In this document: in pieces, positions 5,500-10,478 of the stretch
Layout: each line of letters begins with the position of its first letter
Numbering within the stretch: the stretch's first letter is position 1
Source: Cardiobacteriales bacterium
GTDB lineage: Bacteria > Pseudomonadota > Gammaproteobacteria > Cardiobacteriales > Wohlfahrtiimonadaceae
Reading direction: 5' to 3'
DNA: 10,478 bases
Assembly (NCBI GenBank): GCA_030150565.1
Contig: JASLFR010000013.1
Span: 1 to 10,478 of the forward strand
Position numbers and translations under genes: made by a program
The notes under the pieces: generated by a model
Seen by the model: the letters and a program-made list of their open reading frames with translations, nothing else
What the model was told of the DNA's origin: nothing
Database searches by the model: none

Positions 5500-5549
5500 G
5501 TGGGACGTAAACGCGTTTTAAGAGAGTAATTTTTATAAGGAGAAGTGTG

Positions 5550-5750
5550 ATGAAAAAGATCTATGTGGCAGATATTAGCTGTAAAAATTGTACCAATGCG
5601 ATTGAAGAGGCATTTAACGCTTTAGAAGGGGTAACAAAGGTGAGTTGTGATCTGGCTAAAAAAGAGGTCTACGTCGAAGGGGATGTGAGCCAAGAGACTC
5701 TTCTTTCAGCATTAGATGATCTTGGATTTGATGGAGAGATTAAGGAGTAA
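5550..5750 (+). CDS. copZ: CopZ-like copper chaperone (heavy-metal-associated domain)
   Basis: A 66-residue single HMA domain with the ferredoxin-like fold that carries Cu(I) in the cytosol to CopA and CopY. The binding loop is ISCKNC (cysteines at about residues 11 and 14). The family's usual Met before the first Cys is replaced by Ile-Ser. The C-terminal pattern LLSALDDLGFDGEI is typical of HMA proteins. A GTG at 5547 also starts the frame, but ATG at 5550 is preferred, with AAGGAG (5537-5542) seven bases upstream. It lies 50 bases after copY, and its last codons overlap the copA ribosome binding site, so the two genes are probably translationally coupled. Confidence 0.92.
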   Translation: MKKIYVADISCKNCTNAIEEAFNALEGVTKVSCDLAKKEVYVEGDVSQETLLSALDDLGFDGEIKE

Positions 5751-5753
5751 GTG

Positions 5754-8021
5754 ATGACGCAACGAGCGCAAGATCAGAAGCAACCGATATCGAGCAGTGA
5801 GGAGAGGATTCGCCTTGCGATTGAGGGGATGACCTGTGTCAACTGCTCTGCCCGTATTGAGCGCATTCTCAAAAAAGAGGATGGAGTTGAGCATGTTGAG
5901 GTGAATTTTGCCAATGAGCGAGCGCTTATTCAATATGACTCCGCAAAGATCGATATCGAGCAGCTTATTGGGCGAATTGAGCGGGCAGGCTTTAGGGCGG
6001 TTGTGGATGATGAGGCTCACGAAGAGGAGCGTATTTTAAGAGAGAAGGCTCGTAGAGTTCGACTCTCCTTTACGCTCATAGTGAGTGCTCTTCTAAGTGC
6101 GCCAATGTTGCTTGCGATGATGGGCAAAATGGTAGGAGCAAAAGGGGAGTGGGTCACCTTCTTCCACACCCCGTGGGTGCAGCTCCTTTTGGCAACGCCT
6201 GTTCAGTTCTGGGCGGGAGCACGCTTCTATCGAGGGGCGTATAGCTCTTTGAAAGGGGGCGTTCCCAATATGGATCTTCTTGTAGCGCTTGGAACGACAT
6301 CAGCCTATCTTTACAGTTTTTATAATGGCTTTTTAGGGGGGGATCCACACCACCTCTACTTTGAGAGTAGCGCTGTCATCATTACGCTCGTCCTTTTAGG
6401 AAATTATTTTGAAGTGCGAGCGAAGGATCGTACCCATAGTGCGATTAAATCCCTCTTAACGTTACAACCTAAAAAGGCACTCCGAATCATTGGGGAGAAT
6501 CGACACCAGACAGAGGAGATCGATATCGATCAGGTGGCGATTGGGGATCGATTACTGATCCATCCAGGCAGCAATATTCCTGTGGATGGTCGGGTCGTTC
6601 ATGGGCATTCAGCTCTCGATGAGAGTATGTTGACAGGGGAATCACTCCCTGTTGAGAAGGCGCCTAATAGCAAAGTCTATAGCGGCACGATTAATCAGAC
6701 AGGTGTCTTGGTGATTGAGGCTGAGCGGAGTGATCAAAATAGTACCTTAGCACGCATTATTCGCCTTGTTCGTTCAGCACAAGGGAGCCGTGCGCCGATT
6801 CAGCAGGTGGCGGATCGTGTCTCTGCCTATTTTGTCCCTTTTGTGGTGGCGATTGCGCTCATAACGCTCCTGATCGTTGGATTGAGTAGCGGGGCGTGGG
6901 GGCGTGCAATTATGCAGAGTGTGGCGGTATTGGTGATTGCGTGTCCTTGCGCTTTAGGATTAGCGACCCCAACAGCGATCATGGTGGGCTCAGGGCTCGG
7001 CGCTCGAGAGGGGATCTTAATTCGAAATGGTGAAGCGCTTGAGCGTACCGCGAAAGTGAATACCATCATTCTCGATAAGACGGGCACCATCACCGAAGGG
7101 AAGCCAGAAGTGACCGACTTTATCCCATTAAAGGAGGGGAATCGTGGGCGCTACATTGAGTATATGACAGCGCTTGAATCCAATTCGGAGCACCCTTTAG
7201 GGCGGGCTCTTTTTCGCTACGGGCTCGATCGATTAGCGACCGATGAGATGGAGCTTCCCCGTGTTGAGTCCTTCCGAGCAGAGGTTGGCTCAGGGGTTGA
7301 GGGGGTGATTGAGGGGCGTAATTACTACATCGGCTCTCCAAGATTGATGGCGGATCGTGGGCTCTCAACAGGCTTCTTCCAAGAGAAGATTGCAGAGCTT
7401 GAAGCAGAAGCGAAGAGCGTTATGCTCCTTGCTAATGAGTTTGAAGTGCTCGCCCTCATTGCGGTAGCTGATCGGGTGAAAGAGTCCTCTAAAAGAGCGC
7501 TCCAAGCGTTACAGAAAGAGGGGGTCTCCCTCTATATGATGACGGGGGATAATCGTCTAACTGCTGAGAAAATTGGGCAGGAGGTGGGGATTCCTCGAGC
7601 ACATATCATTGCAGAGATGCGCCCTGAAGATAAGGCGGATTATGTTGCAAAATTGCAAGCAGAAGGGGGCGTTGTTGCAATGGTGGGGGATGGAATGAAT
7701 GATGCCCCTGCCCTTGCGCGTGCCGATATTGGAATTGCGATGGGAACGGGCACCGATATTGCGATGGAGAGTAGTGATGTCACCATTATGAATGGGGATT
7801 TGAGCAATCTTTTAGGGATGTTGATTCTATCTCGTGCGACGATGCGCAAGATTAAGCAGAATCTCTTCTGGGCCTTCTTCTACAATGCGCTCGGTATCCC
7901 TTTTGCAGCGTTTGGGTTGCTCAATCCGATGATTGCAGGGGGGGCAATGGCGTTTAGTTCGGTGAGTGTGGTTCTAAACTCCCTCTCACTTGGGCGCACA
8001 TCACTTAAACGGGATGAGTGA
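5754..8021 (+). CDS. copA: CopA-type P1B-1 Cu(I)-exporting ATPase
   Basis: Inner-membrane P-type ATPase of 755 residues that pumps Cu(I) out of the cytosol. One N-terminal HMA domain has GMTCVNC at residues 25-31. The actuator domain has TGES at 294-297, the transmembrane metal site is CPC at 397-399, and the phosphorylation site DKTGT starts at D441. The SEHP motif has H480, and the hinge GDGMNDAPA has D646. Near the C-terminus FYNALGIPFAAFG and MAFSSVSVVLNSLSL carry the YN and MxxSS signatures of Cu(I) pumps of subgroup P1B-1. GTG at 5751 is possible, but ATG at 5754 sits six bases after AAGGAG (5742-5747), which overlaps the copZ end. A short stem, GGGAT/ATCCC (8011-8025), with TCTTTT overlaps the stop codon and may weakly terminate the operon. 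Confidence 0.96.
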   Translation: MTQRAQDQKQPISSSEERIRLAIEGMTCVNCSARIERILKKEDGVEHVEVNFANERALIQYDSAKIDIEQLIGRIERAGFRAVVDDEAHEEERILREKARRVRLSFTLIVSALLSAPMLLAMMGKMVGAKGEWVTFFHTPWVQLLLATPVQFWAGARFYRGAYSSLKGGVPNMDLLVALGTTSAYLYSFYNGFLGGDPHHLYFESSAVIITLVLLGNYFEVRAKDRTHSAIKSLLTLQPKKALRIIGENRHQTEEIDIDQVAIGDRLLIHPGSNIPVDGRVVHGHSALDESMLTGESLPVEKAPNSKVYSGTINQTGVLVIEAERSDQNSTLARIIRLVRSAQGSRAPIQQVADRVSAYFVPFVVAIALITLLIVGLSSGAWGRAIMQSVAVLVIACPCALGLATPTAIMVGSGLGAREGILIRNGEALERTAKVNTIILDKTGTITEGKPEVTDFIPLKEGNRGRYIEYMTALESNSEHPLGRALFRYGLDRLATDEMELPRVESFRAEVGSGVEGVIEGRNYYIGSPRLMADRGLSTGFFQEKIAELEAEAKSVMLLANEFEVLALIAVADRVKESSKRALQALQKEGVSLYMMTGDNRLTAEKIGQEVGIPRAHIIAEMRPEDKADYVAKLQAEGGVVAMVGDGMNDAPALARADIGIAMGTGTDIAMESSDVTIMNGDLSNLLGMLILSRATMRKIKQNLFWAFFYNALGIPFAAFGLLNPMIAGGAMAFSSVSVVLNSLSLGRTSLKRDE

Positions 8022-8092
8022 TCCCTCTTTTGATCGATTTAAGATAACTTTGGGCAGTTTTACGCCCACCTCAACTATAGGAAAATGAACGG

Positions 8093-8992
8093 ATGTTATA
8101 TAGAAATAGAGTACTCTCATCATTGACGGCGGGGATCTTTCTCCTCATGAGTGCGATCACCCCCACCTTTGCTAAGAAGATTGAGGTGATGACAACCTTC
8201 TCCATCATGCAGGATGTGACAGAAGCGATTGCAGGGGAGCGGGCAGAGGTGAAGAGCCTCATTAAAGCGGGGGTGGATCTTCACGATTATCAGCCTACGG
8301 CTCGAGATGTGGCGCGCTTAAAAGGAGCGGATCTGATCATCTGGCATGGTTTAGGGGTGGAGGCTGATTTTGAGCGCTTTCTTAAAGGGGTGGATCGCTC
8401 CCATTTCATCACGGTTACAGAAGGGATTGAGCTGATTGAAGAGGAGAATGGGCGGGGGGAGAAGATGGTTAATCCCCACGCATGGATGGATCCTAAAATG
8501 GTGATGATCTATGTCGACCATATTCGTGAAGGGCTAATTAAAGCAGATCCTGAGAATGCCGATTACTACCGTGAGCGTGCCGCTGCCTATCAGGAGCGTT
8601 TAAAGCAGTTAGATGGAGCGATAGAGGCTCTCTTTTCCAATATTCCAGAGGAGAAGCGCTGGATTGTTACTAATGAGCCCTCAATGAGCTACTTTGCCAG
8701 AGCTTACCAGTTTAAAGAGGCGACGCTTTGGAATCTCTTCGATCTAGAAGAGGGGACTCCTGAGCAGATGCGCACTCTTCTAAAGGTGATTGAGGAGGAG
8801 CAGATTCCCACCCTCTTTAGTGAAAACACCCTCTCTGATCGGGTGATGAAGCAGGTAGCAAGAGAGAGTGGTATCCATTTTGGTGGGGTGCTCTATACCG
8901 ATGCGCTCTCAAGTAAAGAGGGGGGCGTCTCTACCTATCTTGAGCTCTTAGAGGAGAGTGCAAGAGTGATTGCAGAGGGATTAGGGGAGTAA
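8093..8992 (+). CDS. Periplasmic Mn/Fe-binding protein of an ABC importer (SitA/YfeA/TroA family)
   Basis: Cluster A-I metal-binding protein that delivers Mn(II) or Fe(II) to the permease. An N-terminal signal peptide ends near ITPTFA-KK. It has no lipobox Cys, so the protein is soluble in a periplasm. The four expected ligands are visible: H64 (LHDYQP), H129 (NPHAWMDP), E195 (NEPSMSYFARAY) and D270 (LYTDAL). This His-His-Glu-Asp set, with spacing like PsaA, fits Mn/Fe importers; Zn-specific ZnuA has a third His and a His-rich loop, which is absent here. The 299-residue length is normal. ATG at 8093 has only a weak AGGA (8079-8082) ten bases upstream. It is 71 bases after copA and may have its own promoter. 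A small stem, TGGGC/GCCCA (8051-8068), lies in this gap. Mn versus Fe cannot be decided. Confidence 0.9.
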   Translation: MLYRNRVLSSLTAGIFLLMSAITPTFAKKIEVMTTFSIMQDVTEAIAGERAEVKSLIKAGVDLHDYQPTARDVARLKGADLIIWHGLGVEADFERFLKGVDRSHFITVTEGIELIEEENGRGEKMVNPHAWMDPKMVMIYVDHIREGLIKADPENADYYRERAAAYQERLKQLDGAIEALFSNIPEEKRWIVTNEPSMSYFARAYQFKEATLWNLFDLEEGTPEQMRTLLKVIEEEQIPTLFSENTLSDRVMKQVARESGIHFGGVLYTDALSSKEGGVSTYLELLEESARVIAEGLGE

Positions 8993-9028
8993 TTCCACTC
9001 ATCGATCATTAAGAGTAGGGAGCGATTC

Positions 9029-9880
9029 ATGAGCATCAAATTGCAAAATATAGCGGTAACCTATCCAAATGGGCACACCCCCTTTTACGATTTAAGTTTA
9101 ACCTTAGAGCGGGGGCAGATTTACGGCCTTATTGGGGCGAATGGTTGTGGAAAATCGACCCTCTTTAAAGTGATGATGGGGTTAATTAAACCGAAAAAAG
9201 GGGAGGTGTTGATCGATAACGGTTCGATTCGTTCAGCATTGAAGGAGCATAAACTCGCCTACGTTCCTCAGAGTGAGGAGATCGATTGGGATTTTCCAAT
9301 CAATGTTGAAGAGGTGGTGATGCTCGGCCGTTATGGGGCGATGGGGTGGCGAAGAAGAGCCTCTCAAGCAGATCGTAAAATTGTGGAAGAGGCGCTTGAG
9401 CGGGTCGATCTTCTCCCTTTTAGGAAGCGCCAGATCGGCATGCTCTCAGGGGGGCAGAAGAAGCGGGTCTTCATTGCTCGAGCGTTAGCGCAAAGGAGTA
9501 AAATTCTGCTCCTCGATGAGCCCTTTACAGGGGTGGATCATACAACAGAGCATGCAATTATCGCTCTACTGCGGGGGTTAAAAGAGGAGGGGTATCTTAT
9601 CTTGCTCTCCACACACAATTTAGGCTCAATTCCCCTCTTTTGTGATGAGGCGATTCTGCTCTACCGTTCCCAAATTTTCGCTAAAGGGGCGGTGGATCAG
9701 ATCTATACACAGGAGAACCTTGAGGCGATCTTTGGGTGTGATTTAAGAACCCTTATTCTGCATCAATCCGCTCATCAATGTGCCCCTGAATCGGCTCACT
9801 CAGAGCATCAACTCTACAGTGCAGCAACCTCTTTGTGTGATGATGCGTGTGACAATATAGAGGAGCGAAAAGATGATTGA
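9029..9880 (+). CDS. ATPase subunit of the Mn/Fe ABC importer, with His/Cys-rich tail
   Basis: Cytosolic nucleotide-binding subunit that powers the metal importer. In order: Walker A GANGCGKST at 36-44, Q-loop region YVPQSEEIDWDFP followed by VEEVVMLGRYG (a pattern typical of metal-type ABC ATPases), signature LSGGQ at 139-143, Walker B LLLDEP with D163 and E164, and the switch His H196. The last 40 residues are unusual: H245, H249, C251, H257, H260, C270 and C274 make a His/Cys-rich tail followed by an acidic end. ATG at 9029 has AGGGAG (9017-9022) six bases upstream. The gene begins 36 bases after the binding-protein stop and overlaps the permease by eight bases, so these genes form one operon. 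Confidence 0.94.
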   Translation: MSIKLQNIAVTYPNGHTPFYDLSLTLERGQIYGLIGANGCGKSTLFKVMMGLIKPKKGEVLIDNGSIRSALKEHKLAYVPQSEEIDWDFPINVEEVVMLGRYGAMGWRRRASQADRKIVEEALERVDLLPFRKRQIGMLSGGQKKRVFIARALAQRSKILLLDEPFTGVDHTTEHAIIALLRGLKEEGYLILLSTHNLGSIPLFCDEAILLYRSQIFAKGAVDQIYTQENLEAIFGCDLRTLILHQSAHQCAPESAHSEHQLYSAATSLCDDACDNIEERKDD

Positions 9881-10478
9881 GGGGTGGCTGGCACCGTTTG
9901 AATTTCAATATATGGTGCGACTCTTTTGGGCGACAACCCTTTTAGGGGCAGCGACGGGGATTCTCTCCCCCTTTTTGAACCTTAAAAATTGGGCGTTGGT
10001 GGGGGATGCGTTAGCACACTCAGTGATTCCAGGGGTGGCAGTGGCGCTTATCCTCTCTCTTCCCTATCTTATGGGGGCGCTCTTTGCTGGGCTCTTAGCG
10101 AGTCTGGCTCTCCTTATTTTAGAGCGTCTTACCACTTTAAAGATTGATGCTCTAATCGGTACGATCTTTAGTAGCTTTATGGCGCTTGGATTGCTCCTGA
10201 TCAATCTTAATCCCACCACACTCTCTCTTGAATCGATCATTTTTGGGAATCCGCTCGGCATTAGTGATGGGGAATTTTGGCAATTGGCGACCCTTTCACT
10301 CCTGACACTTCTGCTTATTGCCCTCTTTTGGCGCCCCCTCACTCTGATGCTCTTTGATGAGGTGCAGGCGCACTCTTTGGGGATGAACCCGTTACCTTGG
10401 CTAATCCTCTTCTTTGCACTCTTAAGTGGGATGATTGTGGTGGCGATTCAGAGTGTTGGAGCGATTTTAGTGATCTCG
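9873..10478 (+). CDS. Permease subunit of the Mn/Fe ABC importer, C-terminus beyond window
   Basis: Inner-membrane permease of the ABC-3 family. The 202 codons present contain several hydrophobic helices and the family landmarks ALVGDALAHSVIPGVAVA near residue 45 and IIFGNPLGIS near residue 125. The start is ATG at 9873, with AGGAG (9861-9865) seven bases upstream. It overlaps the ATPase stop by eight bases, which suggests translational coupling. The gene runs off the right edge at about two thirds of its usual length. In sit/yfe-type operons a second permease gene often follows. Confidence 0.93.
   Translation, partial: MIEGWLAPFEFQYMVRLFWATTLLGAATGILSPFLNLKNWALVGDALAHSVIPGVAVALILSLPYLMGALFAGLLASLALLILERLTTLKIDALIGTIFSSFMALGLLLINLNPTTLSLESIIFGNPLGISDGEFWQLATLSLLTLLLIALFWRPLTLMLFDEVQAHSLGMNPLPWLILFFALLSGMIVVAIQSVGAILVIS

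Noticed and set aside
8051..8068. TGGGC/GCCCA stem between copA and the metal-binding protein gene
   Set aside because: Short, with no T-run, and not matching an operator I know, so not listed as a terminator or a metal-regulator site.
10064..10342. Minus-strand open frame opposite the permease gene
   Set aside because: Shadow of the well-supported permease reading frame, with no family resemblance.

Overview
The window reads as chromosomal DNA of a Gram-negative bacterium, most likely a gammaproteobacterium, with mid-range GC. The metal-binding protein at 8093-8992 has a cleavable signal peptide without a lipobox cysteine, so it is periplasmic rather than a lipoprotein. There is also a sigma-54 activator with a textbook -24/-12 promoter beside it. 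The copper genes at 4972-8021 are of a type best known from Firmicutes, so they may have been acquired. A genus near Ignatzschineria or Wohlfahrtiimonas is only a guess.

Layout. 1-854 (minus): choline/thiamine-kinase-like phosphotransferase, cut by the window edge. 1112-2536 (plus): RocR-like PAS/AAA+/Fis sigma-54 activator. 2537-3067: more than 500 bases with no convincing protein gene. They hold a near-perfect sigma-54 promoter (2628-2643), a dense cluster of GGA motifs including two hairpins with the same AGGAGGA loop, AAN-triplet tracts, a GC-rich hairpin and a rho-independent terminator ending at 3033. I interpret this as an undescribed regulatory RNA of about 380 nt, controlled by the activator next to it. 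3068-3988 (minus): EamA-type transporter. 4197-4793 (minus): small nitroreductase followed by a strong terminator. 4949-8021 (plus): copper operon copY-copZ-copA, with two cop boxes on its promoter. 8093-10478 (plus): manganese/iron ABC importer (binding protein, ATPase, first permease, cut by the window end).

How the parts fit. CopY should release the two operators when copper is in excess, CopZ should carry Cu(I), and CopA should export it. The divergent nitroreductase resembles the copper-induced CinD type and may belong to the same response. The importer next to it probably takes up Mn(II) or Fe(II), judging from its His-His-Glu-Asp ligand set.

The most interesting element is the candidate RNA. 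Its position just behind a sigma-54 activator gene, its sigma-54 promoter, its length and its AAN repeats recall Pseudomonas CrcZ, the decoy for Hfq/Crc. Its GGA-loop hairpins recall the CsrA/RsmE decoys CsrB and RsmZ. One RNA with both signatures could link a nutrient-sensing activator to two post-transcriptional regulators. The promoter, hairpins, motifs and terminator are visible in the sequence; their function is inferred.
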